This document shows positions 1 to 5,149 of a stretch of 5,891 bases of DNA, one piece after another. The DNA comes from Candidatus Woesearchaeota archaeon (GTDB taxonomy: Archaea > Nanobdellota > Nanobdellia > Woesearchaeales > GW2011-AR9): positions 1 through 5,891 of the forward strand of contig JACRPJ010000043.1 in assembly GCA_016213985.1 (NCBI GenBank), read 5' to 3'. Made by a program: the position numbers and the translations under genes. Every line of letters starts with the position of its first letter. The first letter of the stretch is position 1. The notes under the pieces were generated by a model. It made no database searches, had not been told where the DNA came from, and worked only from the letters and a program-made list of their open reading frames with translations.

Positions 1-23
1 GGCGAGATTTGAACTCGCGACCT

Positions 24-43
24 TTATCGGGACTAAAAATCCT
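24..43 (-). other. tRNA-Ile intron 3 (20 nt, position 43/44)
   Basis: It lies between the anticodon stem and the variable loop. The bulge-helix-bulge is clear: central helix ATCG/CGAT (4 bp), 5' bulge TG^A, inner helix GGA/TCC, 3' bulge AA^A. Cleavage there joins CGTG to AGGTC, giving a normal stem end and a 5-nt variable loop. Confidence 0.75.
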
Positions 44-49
44 CACGAT

Positions 50-99
50 GTCAGCCAACTTGGTGCACAAAAGCAGAGCTTTTGGCATCCCTTTAGGGA
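50..99 (-). other. tRNA-Ile intron 2 (50 nt, canonical 37/38)
   Basis: It sits after A37 at the usual archaeal position. The 3' bulge ACA lies directly against the anticodon-stem strand TCGTG, as expected. The central helix is poor: only C32-G and G34-C pair in the standard register. The intron holds two strong hairpins, ATCCC/GGGAT (whose first A is exon base 37) and CAAAAGC/GCTTTTG, and a possible GCCAA/TTGGC closure. The location is well supported by the cloverleaf, but the splice motif is weak. Confidence 0.7.
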
Positions 100-106
100 T
101 ATCAGT

Positions 107-123
107 TTCGCCTCCAAAAGGAA
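107..123 (-). other. tRNA-Ile intron 1 (17 nt, position 30/31, anticodon stem)
   Basis: This splits the 5' strand of the anticodon stem between G30 and A31. The intron forms a small hairpin (TCC/GGA closing a T-rich loop). The proposed bulges are CG^T and AA^A, and the central helix CGCA/GGCG has one A-G mismatch. The motif is therefore slightly relaxed. Confidence 0.7.
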
Positions 124-158
124 CGTGCGCTCCACCAAGCTAAGCTACGGGGCCAATC

Positions 159-170
159 AAAAAAGCAAAA
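159..170 (-). terminator. poly-T stop after the kinase operon
   Basis: On the minus strand this reads TTTT-GC-TTTTTT, between the kinase stop codon (204-206) and the tRNA 5' end (154). Oligo-T tracts are the usual intrinsic stop in archaea. This one may end operon transcripts just before the tRNA. Confidence 0.4.
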
Positions 171-181
171 TAGGGGGGATA

Positions 182-189
182 TTTTTAAA
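182..189 (-). promoter_or_regulatory. TATA box of tRNA-Ile
   Basis: TTTAAAAA on the minus strand is centred about 31 nt upstream of the tRNA 5' end at 154. It lies in the 49-nt gap after the kinase gene stop codon, so the tRNA probably has its own promoter. Confidence 0.5.
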
Positions 190-203
190 GATTACGTGTT
201 GTT

Positions 204-1034
204 TTAAGAATTATAGGCAATTTTTAGAGCCTCTTTGACACTTTCTACCACATACAGCTGACCTTTTATACCTGTAGCATCAGAAATTTCAATCTTACCC
301 GCAGCAAGAGTAAGCACCAAACCAGGATAATGTTGCTCTAAGCGTTCCGGAAATTTCTCGTATTCTTTCTGCAGCGCTTCGTAAAATTCCCGGGTGATGC
401 CCGTGCCTTTCTTTGCGTCTTCCCTCACTTCCATTCCCCGGCTTCTGCTCAGGATTCTTTTCCATCCCGTTTCTATGTCCGGTTTGACGAACACAATGAG
501 ATTCGGGGTCAAGTTAACATTATACTCTTTCTCCCATTTCTTACTTACCCATTCGAAATACCATTGGCAGTATTCTTTTGAGTCAAGAGAGAGAAAGCCT
601 TGGTTGCACAGAGCTTCACAGAAGATGTCAGGATCTTCGCTTCGGCTCCGGTCGGAACAGAATGATTGTGTGGGATTTTTGAGGATATAATTAACTATCC
701 GGAAAGCCCGATCGTCAATGAGATGGAGCTGGAGGCGTTCGCTGTACTTGGCCATATTATCATAATAGCGAGCCAAAAGCTGGTTATCCTCTACATGTTC
801 CTCCAATATAGGGATTTTTGCATGCAACCCAATGAAATAAGCAGTAGTGCTCTTCCCTGCTCCGATATTCCCAGCAACTTCTATTATTAAAGCTTTTTCC
901 TTAATGCTTTTCTCCAGCTCCTGGCTGGATCTCCAAATTTTTCTCAAAGCGTCCTCGGGGGACAGGCTAATCATCTCCTCCTCAATCACCTTAATTCGTT
1001 GAGCAATGGCTTGGTTAACCGGTTCTGCTTCCAT
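204..1034 (-). CDS. deoxynucleoside kinase family protein (paralogue B)
   Basis: This 276-residue P-loop kinase of the dNK family (deoxyadenosine/deoxyguanosine/deoxycytidine kinases) would phosphorylate a deoxynucleoside to its 5'-monophosphate in the cytoplasm. Visible motifs are Walker A GNIGAGKST (55-63), the EEH segment (78-80), the family DRS motif (128-130) followed by ED (133-134), and an arginine-rich lid (R193, R197, R199, R204). The first ~45 residues are a helical, charged extension before the P-loop core, longer than in many bacterial members. The start overlaps the upstream kinase by 20 nt and has a GAGG Shine-Dalgarno-like site a few bases upstream, which suggests translational coupling. 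It is the last gene of a three-kinase operon. Family assignment is strong. The substrate cannot be read from the sequence. Confidence 0.88.
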   Translation of the reverse strand: MEAEPVNQAIAQRIKVIEEEMISLSPEDALRKIWRSSQELEKSIKEKALIIEVAGNIGAGKSTTAYFIGLHAKIPILEEHVEDNQLLARYYDNMAKYSERLQLHLIDDRAFRIVNYILKNPTQSFCSDRSRSEDPDIFCEALCNQGFLSLDSKEYCQWYFEWVSKKWEKEYNVNLTPNLIVFVKPDIETGWKRILSRSRGMEVREDAKKGTGITREFYEALQKEYEKFPERLEQHYPGLVLTLAAGKIEISDATGIKGQLYVVESVKEALKIAYNS

Positions 1035-1743
1035 TCAAATCCTCTACTATTTTTCCACTGATCTCCTCTAGAACGCGTGAATGGTACCCTTGATCCTTAT
1101 TAAAATCCACCGAAGCATCAATCTGAATCACCCGAGGTGCTTTAACTCCATAATTGAAATAAACTTGGTGAATATTTCCAAAAAATTCCGCGTATCGATC
1201 GTTAATTCTCTGAAAATATTCTAAAGGGATTACTTCTCCTTCTGTTTTTCGTTGGCTCTGTCTCTCCAGTAATAGCTTTGGATTATCTACACGGAGATAA
1301 ACCACTAGTTGCTCTAACCATGATTCCTGCTTAGTCCGGTCCAGCTGGTCCAGCCCCCACTTTAACTTTCGGATATAGCTTTCATAAGTCTCGTGACTAA
1401 GGTAACCCTCCTGGTAAGAATTTTTGGAAAAAGTCTCTGCTCCTTCAATCATCCCCCGGTCAAAGAGATAAATCCCGGTATCGTATTTGGTGTCGAGATG
1501 CCTGGTGATTCTTCCGGTGAGGCAGCTTTCCTCAAACAGGGCACTATTCCCTTTCCTATCCCGGTAAAATAGTTTTAGAGCAATTGGATCGATAAATTCT
1601 GGCACCACTACTACTCTTTTGTCTTCTTCCTTCCACTTATTCATTGCTGAGCTAAAAACATTCCTATGTTGGGAGACGTACTTACAAAACTCGGTCTTAC
1701 CCGCGCAGATATTTCCGGCGATTAGAATCACACATTTAGCCAT
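1015..1743 (-). CDS. deoxynucleoside kinase family protein (paralogue A)
   Basis: This 242-residue P-loop kinase belongs to the same dNK family as the next gene. Motifs are Walker A GNICAGKT (10-17), PEF (48-50, where the family catalytic/base-contact acidic residue sits), FDRG (94-97) followed by E100 (the family DR motif), and a lid with R161 and R165. It is diverged from its neighbour, so this is an old duplication or two acquisitions rather than a recent copy. It starts 4 nt after the preceding kinase and overlaps the following one by 20 nt. Tandem dNK genes are known from Lactobacillus, where dAK and dGK form a heterodimer. The same could hold here, but that is inference. The start ATG has a GTGA-type ribosome site just upstream. 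Confidence 0.87.
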   Translation of the reverse strand: MAKCVILIAGNICAGKTEFCKYVSQHRNVFSSAMNKWKEEDKRVVVVPEFIDPIALKLFYRDRKGNSALFEESCLTGRITRHLDTKYDTGIYLFDRGMIEGAETFSKNSYQEGYLSHETYESYIRKLKWGLDQLDRTKQESWLEQLVVYLRVDNPKLLLERQSQRKTEGEVIPLEYFQRINDRYAEFFGNIHQVYFNYGVKAPRVIQIDASVDFNKDQGYHSRVLEEISGKIVEDLNGSRTG

Positions 1744-1747
1744 CTTC

Positions 1748-2407
1748 TCACTTCATGAAATAGGTTGCTGGTTTCTTCAGGTCCAATAAAGTTTGATTGG
1801 CTATAATTTTGGTCCATTCATCTCGGTATTTGTCCTCCTTTTCCGGTTGGGGCAGTTCAATGTAAGGAAAATTGTTCTCCCTAAAGAAATTTCTAATTTC
1901 TTGATCCATCTCTTTTTTGAAGCTAAGATCAGTTGCTCTTAGTCCATCATAAGCTACAACCTTTGTTTCAACGATAGGGAGTAAATATATCCGATCATAA
2001 GGGAAAAGCTTCATATGAGTAAGGGTTAAGGTTAAAACATCTTCCAAAGCGTCTTTCATATAGAGATCTTCTTTGAAGCGATGTTTTAAATAACCATAAT
2101 TATCTGGACCGCGATCACAAATGATTACATCATAATTTGGAGGATTTGGACGCTTCTCAGCATAGAGCACTTCCTCAGAGAACTGTCGGTATAAAATCCA
2201 CATTTGTGCAGAAAAAGTGGTGTTCTCATTAATGCTGAGTCCTTTTTCTATGGCTTTAGTAGCCATCTCTTCTACTCGCTTGCTTCGAATACCCCGCGCT
2301 TTTAGTTCTCTTTCTACTGCCGCTGCTAAGGTAGTCTTCCCCGTCCCATGGGTAGAAGACAAGCAAATCTTATAAGCTCTCTTTTCAAAATTATCTTCTA
2401 CTTTCAT
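1748..2407 (-). CDS. AAA_28/NadR-like P-loop nucleotide or nucleoside kinase
   Basis: This 219-residue ATPase is the first gene of the kinase operon. A P-loop STHGTGKTT is at 18-26, and the strand ending ICDRG (96-100) gives the Walker-B-like Asp98 and the DR pair shared with thymidylate-kinase and NadR-type kinases. The segment 64-80 (sampled by FSAQMWILYRQ) is the helix that follows in AAA_28 proteins. The first glycine of the standard GxxxxGK[ST] motif is replaced by serine (S18). The gene has a strong Shine-Dalgarno site and lies 4 nt before the dNK paralogue A. Plausible substrates are nucleoside, nicotinamide riboside or dTMP. I see nothing that decides between them. Confidence 0.75.
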   Translation of the reverse strand: MKVEDNFEKRAYKICLSSTHGTGKTTLAAAVERELKARGIRSKRVEEMATKAIEKGLSINENTTFSAQMWILYRQFSEEVLYAEKRPNPPNYDVIICDRGPDNYGYLKHRFKEDLYMKDALEDVLTLTLTHMKLFPYDRIYLLPIVETKVVAYDGLRATDLSFKKEMDQEIRNFFRENNFPYIELPQPEKEDKYRDEWTKIIANQTLLDLKKPATYFMK

Positions 2408-2415
2408 ACTGTTTT

Positions 2416-2422
2416 ATCACCT
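2416..2422 (-). promoter_or_regulatory. Shine-Dalgarno site of the kinase operon
   Basis: AGGTGAT on the minus strand ends 8 nt before the ATG at 2407. It matches the archaeal anti-SD core and supports this start codon. It also means the operon mRNA has a leader, unlike the plus-strand genes. Confidence 0.65.
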
Positions 2423-2434
2423 GCTTTTTTGTCC

Positions 2435-2749
2435 TATTTATTTAAGTGAGCTTTGGTTAAATAAACTTTGTTTAAAGTAAAAGAGTGGCGAGATTAGTGG
2501 TCTTCCTACCGACAAACATTTAATACCCCCAAATTCGAAAGCGGCTGGAAAACCCAACCAATCCCGAACCACCCCGTTTTTAAGACCAAGCAGATAAATT
2601 AAACTCCTTATTAAAAAGATTACTATCTTCGCGACTATATTTTGCATAATGAAGATTTGACTCGGGACTATTTTTTAGTTACGTTTAAGACCCAGTTCAG
2701 CACTGAGGTTGTAGAATAGTTTATAAAGCAAATCAGTTGCCAGAGAACT
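2435..2749. other. divergent intergenic region with promoters
   Basis: AT-rich gap between the minus-strand kinase operon and the plus-strand radical SAM gene. TATA-like candidates for the minus strand are at 2435-2445 (TTAAATAAATA) and about 2459-2468 (GTTTATTTAA). The second fits a leader holding the Shine-Dalgarno site better. A near-palindrome ACTTT-GTTT-AAAGT (about 2467-2480) could bind a regulator or be chance. A 69-codon minus-strand frame (2438-2647) with a hydrophobic start exists, but has no ribosome site and is not called. I see no RNA gene here. Confidence 0.45.
2720..2727 (+). promoter_or_regulatory. TATA box of the radical SAM gene
   Basis: TTTATAAA is centred about 26 nt upstream of the ATG at 2750. 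This places the transcription start on or next to the start codon, so the mRNA is probably leaderless. No Shine-Dalgarno site is present, which agrees. Confidence 0.65.
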
Positions 2750-4318
2750 ATGCATTACACTATTTTAGACTGCTATACTGACGAGGCCTCAGGATTAGGT
2801 GTTCCACCTTACCTGGGAACTTATCCCCGATATGTCTATGGACAATTAAGAAACGAGGGACATAGAGTAAATTACCTTACTATTGACGATTTGCGTCTAT
2901 GGAAAAGATATGGCGAGAAAATAAAAGAGACCAAATTAAAGGACAAGACCAACATTCTTATTTACAATCTTACTAAAAACAACGCTAGGAAAATCCTAAG
3001 CAACACTGACACCATTATTGTCCTGCTCGGAGTGCATGTCCCGGGGAAATATCTGACCGCGCTCCCGGGAACGCTACGAGAGATTATTCCTCTTCTTCAG
3101 GCTCTTCCAACAAAAAAAATACTTACCGGACCAGCATTATTTGGCACACAACTAGAGGGTGGAAAGTTTTTCGAGAAGAAAGAATTAAGCATCTTTGATG
3201 AGATTAAAGATTATACTGTTCCTTTTGAAAAACTAGAAAAGTTTGTTCTAAGAGGAGTAGATATACTAAGAGAAATCCCTGACCGGAGGGTTATTGAGAT
3301 AGAAACCGGCCGAGGGTGCAAAGCAGGGAAATGCAGTTTCTGCACTGAGCCGCTCAAACATAAATTCGCCAACAGAAAAAAAGAGGAGGTGGTTAAAGAA
3401 GTAAAAGCCTACTATGACGCCGGAGCGAGACACTTCCGATTAGGAAAGCAGGCAGATTTCTATGCTAGCGATCATCCCATAGAACTGCTTAGGGAAATCC
3501 GCGAGCAATGCCCTGCGATAGAAGTCCTGCATATCGATAATGTTAATCCTAACTCAGTCATAACTCCACTAGGAGAGAAAATTACCCAAGCAATAGTAAA
3601 ATATTGTACTCCGGGAAATATAGCTGCTTTAGGGACAGAGAGTTTTGATCCGGTTGTAATTAAAGAGAATTTACTTAATGCTGCCCCTACCACAGCAATG
3701 AAAGCTATTAGAATGATTAATAAATATGGTGCGGAACGTGGAGAGAACGGCATGCCTAAATATCTGCCCGGAATTAACCTGATTTTTGGGTTATTGGGAG
3801 AGAGCAAAGAGACCCACAAAAGAAACATAGAGGCCTTGCAGAGAATAATGGGTGAGGGCTTGCTGTTGAGAAGAATCAACATCCGCCAGGTAGCTATCTT
3901 CCCGGACACTTACATTGAATCCAAAGGGGGAAATAAATTTCTGAAAAAGAATGAAAAGTACTACTGGAAATGGCGTAACGAAATCCGACAGAAGGTTGAT
4001 AGGCCTATGTTGGAGAGAGTAGTGCCGAAAGGAACAATTCTTAGAGAAGTCCGGACCGAAATGTACGACGGCAACACCACTTTCTGCCGGCAGCTGGGTA
4101 CTTATCCCTTGGTAATTGGGATCAAAGGGCGATTGCCACTAAAACAAAAGGTAACTGTAAGAGTAAAAGATTATATGTTAAGAAGCATTGTGGGAGAAAT
4201 GGCAGAAAAACAACCCAATGAAAAAATTAAAGTCAATCGGAAACCGCCCAGGGTCACTATCGTTCTCAGGTTTCCTGCGGAAACCACCACCGGTCAAATC
4301 AAGTCACTACGTTCGTGA
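2750..4318 (+). CDS. radical SAM protein, COG1031-like, altered C-terminus
   Basis: This 522-residue radical SAM enzyme has its iron-sulphur cluster cysteines at C190, C195 and C198 (GRGC-KAGK-CSFC, a CX4CX2C spacing instead of the common CX3CX2C). Residues 1-165 resemble a Rossmann-like, B12-binding-type N-terminal domain without an evident cobalamin histidine motif. Residues 180-400 are the radical SAM barrel, with GTESFD (295-300) and GINLIFGLLGE (341-351) as typical barrel strands. Residues 445-475 (LGTYPLVIGI...) match what I remember of the archaeal COG1031 family, whose members end in a helix-hairpin-helix. Here that tail is missing: from about residue 507 (codons from 4269) the protein is encoded by the hairpin-array DNA, and the stop codon itself lies in a hairpin. 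Substrate and reaction are unknown. The radical SAM call is firm; the COG1031 call is from memory. Confidence 0.85.
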   Translation: MHYTILDCYTDEASGLGVPPYLGTYPRYVYGQLRNEGHRVNYLTIDDLRLWKRYGEKIKETKLKDKTNILIYNLTKNNARKILSNTDTIIVLLGVHVPGKYLTALPGTLREIIPLLQALPTKKILTGPALFGTQLEGGKFFEKKELSIFDEIKDYTVPFEKLEKFVLRGVDILREIPDRRVIEIETGRGCKAGKCSFCTEPLKHKFANRKKEEVVKEVKAYYDAGARHFRLGKQADFYASDHPIELLREIREQCPAIEVLHIDNVNPNSVITPLGEKITQAIVKYCTPGNIAALGTESFDPVVIKENLLNAAPTTAMKAIRMINKYGAERGENGMPKYLPGINLIFGLLGESKETHKRNIEALQRIMGEGLLLRRINIRQVAIFPDTYIESKGGNKFLKKNEKYYWKWRNEIRQKVDRPMLERVVPKGTILREVRTEMYDGNTTFCRQLGTYPLVIGIKGRLPLKQKVTVRVKDYMLRSIVGEMAEKQPNEKIKVNRKPPRVTIVLRFPAETTTGQIKSLRS

Positions 4319-4535
4319 CATTCCTGATGGAATGGACCGGGTGGTCGAGTCACTTCCAAGTCGCTCACGAGGTTCGCTCGTGGCTTTACTTGCGTAAAGC
4401 GTTCGTGACTTGCTTATCAGCAAGCATGCTCGCTCCCTTCGGTCGCTCGGGGCGGTTTCCTCAGACCCTGAATTTTCCACAAGATGTAATCTTATTGGAG
4501 CTTACGCCACCAGTGTTACACTGGTGGAAAATTCA
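4269..4535. repeat. array of short, mostly perfect hairpins, unrelated in sequence
   Basis: About twelve short stem-loops follow one another with little spacing. Arms: GGTTTCC 4269-4285 (loop 3), GTCAC 4303-4319 (7), CATTCC 4319-4334 (4), GACC 4335-4346 (4), ACTT 4352-4361 (2), CACGAG 4366-4382 (5), GCTTTAC 4383-4400 (4), CTTGCT 4409-4424 (4), CGCTCC 4431-4454 (one G-T pair), TCAG 4461-4471 (3), AAGAT 4481-4493 (3), CCACCAGTG 4507-4527 (3). A further 12-bp stem, TGAATTTTCCAC (4469-4480) with GTGGAAAATTCA (4524-4535), encloses the last two and overlaps them. Short direct repeats also occur: CGTTCGTGAC at 4310 and 4400, GGTTTCCT at 4269 and 4454. The array begins inside the radical SAM gene. 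Whether it acts as RNA or DNA is not visible. Confidence 0.7.
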
Positions 4536-4585
4536 TATTTTAACTAAGTTTTGATTAAGGTTTCAGGTACTTCAACAGAGGATCG

Positions 4586-4603
4586 TTTTTACCATTTTTT
4601 CTT
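4586..4603 (+). terminator. double poly-T terminator
   Basis: TTTTT-ACCA-TTTTTTCTT is a typical archaeal oligo-T stop. It would end transcripts that run through the radical SAM gene and the hairpin array. Confidence 0.5.
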
Positions 4604-4626
4604 GTGCAGAAAACCCTTATAGTACG

Positions 4627-4636
4627 CATAACAGAA
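4627..4636 (+). repeat. left copy of 10-bp direct repeat
   Basis: CATAACAGAA directly abuts the left inverted end at 4637. It is identical to 4787-4796. Confidence 0.6.
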
Positions 4637-4786
4637 GCTCTATAGAAAGTCTCGAAAAAGCCGCCTTGGCCGTAACGTTCGTGCCGCTCGGCAAGCTCTT
4701 TTGATAATAGTGCCTACCAACTCGTCTCACGATTTGCAGTTCTCACGTTACATATTGACCTAGGCAGCGACTTTTTCTACAGAGCC
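4637..4786. repeat. structured ~150-bp segment with inverted ends, possible MITE-like insertion or ncRNA
   Basis: The ends GCTCTATAGAAAGTC (4637-4651) and GACTTTTTCTACAGAGC (4769-4785) pair over about 14 bp with one mismatch and a 2-T bulge. Inside are a TGCC-GCTC-GGCA hairpin (4682-4693), a TGCCTA/TAGGCA stem (4711-4716 with 4761-4766), and two copies of TCTCACG (4725, 4741) within the loop of that stem. An exact direct repeat, CATAACAGAA, touches the left end and lies 1 nt past the pairing at the right end. There is no open reading frame. It could be a small non-autonomous mobile element with a target duplication, or a folded RNA. The sequence alone does not decide. Confidence 0.4.
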
Positions 4787-4796
4787 CATAACAGAA
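4787..4796 (+). repeat. right copy of 10-bp direct repeat
   Basis: CATAACAGAA lies just after the right inverted end. It ends 6 nt before the TATA box of tRNA-Pro, so any insertion would sit right at the edge of that promoter. Confidence 0.6.
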
Positions 4797-4802
4797 CAAT
4801 AA

Positions 4803-4810
4803 TTATATAA
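4803..4810 (+). promoter_or_regulatory. TATA box of tRNA-Pro
   Basis: TTATATAA is centred about 30 nt upstream of the mature tRNA 5' end at 4837, the normal archaeal spacing allowing a few leader bases. Confidence 0.65.
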
Positions 4811-4874
4811 ATTACTCCCTCATTATTGCTTACCGCGGGGCCGTAGTCTAGCTTGGTAGGATTTGCCCTTGGGG

Positions 4875-4920
4875 AAAAGCCAAGCACAGCGGTGCTGTGT
4901 CAGGATTTGGCAATTCAAAC
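4875..4920 (+). other. tRNA-Pro intron 1 (46 nt, canonical 37/38)
   Basis: The splice motif is good. Exon bases 32-35 (TTGG) pair with intron TCAA (4915-4918), the 5' bulge is GG^A and the 3' bulge is AC^T. The intron body folds as GCCAA/TTGGC topped by a CACAGC-GGT-GCTGTG hairpin. Confidence 0.88.
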
Positions 4921-4941
4921 TGGGTAAGGCCGGAGTTCAAA

Positions 4942-4983
4942 TAATGACGCTCGTGGTATCAAAGTACGAACGCCACCAGAAAG
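4942..4983 (+). other. tRNA-Pro intron 2 (42 nt, T-loop, about 59/60)
   Basis: It interrupts the T-loop between TTCAAA and T60. T-loop TTC pairs with intron GAA (4979-4981), and the 3' bulge AG^T abuts the T-stem strand CTTCG. A GTGG/CCAC stem lies inside. The inner helix next to the 5' bulge is not clear, and the junction could be 58/59. Confidence 0.75.
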
Positions 4984-4999
4984 TCTTCGCGGCCCCATC

Positions 5000-5011
5000 T
5001 TTTTCCTTTTT
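5000..5011 (+). terminator. poly-T terminator of tRNA-Pro
   Basis: Two T-runs separated by CC begin 3 nt after the discriminator base. This is a typical archaeal tRNA stop. Confidence 0.6.
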
Positions 5012-5060
5012 GTATCAGTTTTGATAAGAACAGATGAAATAAAACATGGACCAGTCGGGA

Positions 5061-5149
5061 CTTTCTAGCGGTTACATTATTTTGCTATATCGTGGGGTTG
5101 AGCGTTAGCGAATACCCCACTTGAGTACGTTCGCCTAGCGTAACTTGCT
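5061..5149 (-). other. tRNA-Ala intron 2 (about 89 nt, T-loop, 58/59 or 59/60)
   Basis: T-loop TTC pairs with GAA near the intron 3' end, and the 3' bulge AG^T abuts CCCGA. Nested stems AGC/GCT, GTTAC/GTAAC and GTGGGGT/ACCCCAC build a long arm. The 3' end, AGAAAG before T60, is identical to that of the tRNA-Pro T-loop intron. Confidence 0.8.

Larger units (their letters stand above)
1..154 (-). tRNA. tRNA-Ile(GAT), three introns, 3' end cut by window edge
   Basis: Read on the minus strand from 154: acceptor GGCCCCG, TA, D-stem GCTT/GAGC around loop AGCTTGGTG, and G26. Exons are 154-124, 106-100, 49-44 and 23-1. Joining them gives anticodon stem CACGA/TCGTG, loop CTGATAA (anticodon GAT, T33, A37), variable loop AGGTC, T-stem GCGAG/CTCGC and T-loop TTCAAAT. 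These match archaeal tRNA-Ile. Only the last acceptor bases (expected GGGGCC plus discriminator) lie outside the window; the spliced length would be about 74 nt. Without removing all three introns no anticodon stem can form, which is why a simple one-intron reading fails. A TATA-like box lies about 31 nt upstream (182-189). Identity rests on my manual folding. Intron edges are inferred from the spliced cloverleaf plus bulge-helix-bulge pairing and could move by 1 nt. Confidence 0.88.
4536..4636. other. intergenic gap, T-rich, no gene seen
   Basis: AT-rich sequence between the hairpin array and the repeat-flanked element. It contains only a T-rich stop signal and the left copy of the 10-bp direct repeat. 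I see no open frame or RNA fold worth calling. Confidence 0.5.
4837..4997 (+). tRNA. tRNA-Pro(GGG) with two introns
   Basis: Acceptor GGGGCCG pairs with CGGCCCC (4990-4996), discriminator A73 at 4997, no CCA encoded. The D-stem is GTCT/GGAT (two wobble pairs) around AGCTTGGTA. The anticodon stem TGCCC/GGGTA has one G-T pair. The loop is TT-GGG-G-T, so the anticodon is GGG with the G37 expected of tRNA-Pro. The variable loop AGGC is only 4 nt. The T-stem is CGGAG/CTTCG with one G-T pair. Exons are 4837-4874, 4921-4941 and 4984-4997; the spliced length is 73 nt. One intron is at 37/38 and the second lies inside the T-loop, so the 3' acceptor strand is found only by folding across both. It converges on tRNA-Ala. 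Sequence GGGGCCG...CGGCCCCA is typical of archaeal tRNA-Pro. Confidence 0.92.

Noticed and set aside
1..154. tRNA-Lys(TTT) or a class II tRNA with a long variable arm
   Set aside because: The GGA-TTTTTAG-TCC hairpin looks like an anticodon arm, but the outer stem does not pair and the variable region would be the wrong length. The four-exon tRNA-Ile(GAT) solution satisfies every stem.
394..890. Plus-strand frames of 98 and 74 codons
   Set aside because: They lie antisense within the strongly supported dNK gene and show no protein-like motifs.
2438..2647. 69-codon minus-strand frame with a hydrophobic N-terminus
   Set aside because: It has no ribosome site or properly spaced promoter, runs into the promoter region of the kinase operon, and the sequence after the first helix looks like translated AT-rich spacer.
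2648..2705. Possible C/D box sRNA (ATGAAGA ... CTGA)
   Set aside because: The C box is imperfect, there is no internal D'/C' pair, and no terminal stem.
3472..3909. 145-codon minus-strand frame
   Set aside because: It is the antisense shadow of the radical SAM gene.
4335..4382. tRNA-Ser/Leu-like stretch (GGTGGTCGAGT...) with a GGTTCG motif
   Set aside because: No acceptor partner, anticodon arm or true T-loop. The motif belongs to the CACGAG/CTCGTG hairpin.
4269..4535. CRISPR array or attC-like recombination site
   Set aside because: The hairpin arms are all different, so there is no constant repeat and no regular spacer length.
4188..4554. Two plus-strand frames (69 and 79 codons) across the hairpin array
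   Set aside because: They overlap the radical SAM 3' end and the palindromes. Their low-complexity translation shows no family, and no trace of the missing helix-hairpin-helix tail appears in either frame.
4644..4650. Third AGAAAGT motif, suggesting a further tRNA with a T-loop intron
   Set aside because: No matching T-stem, TTCAA loop or acceptor strand was found at a suitable distance on the plus strand.
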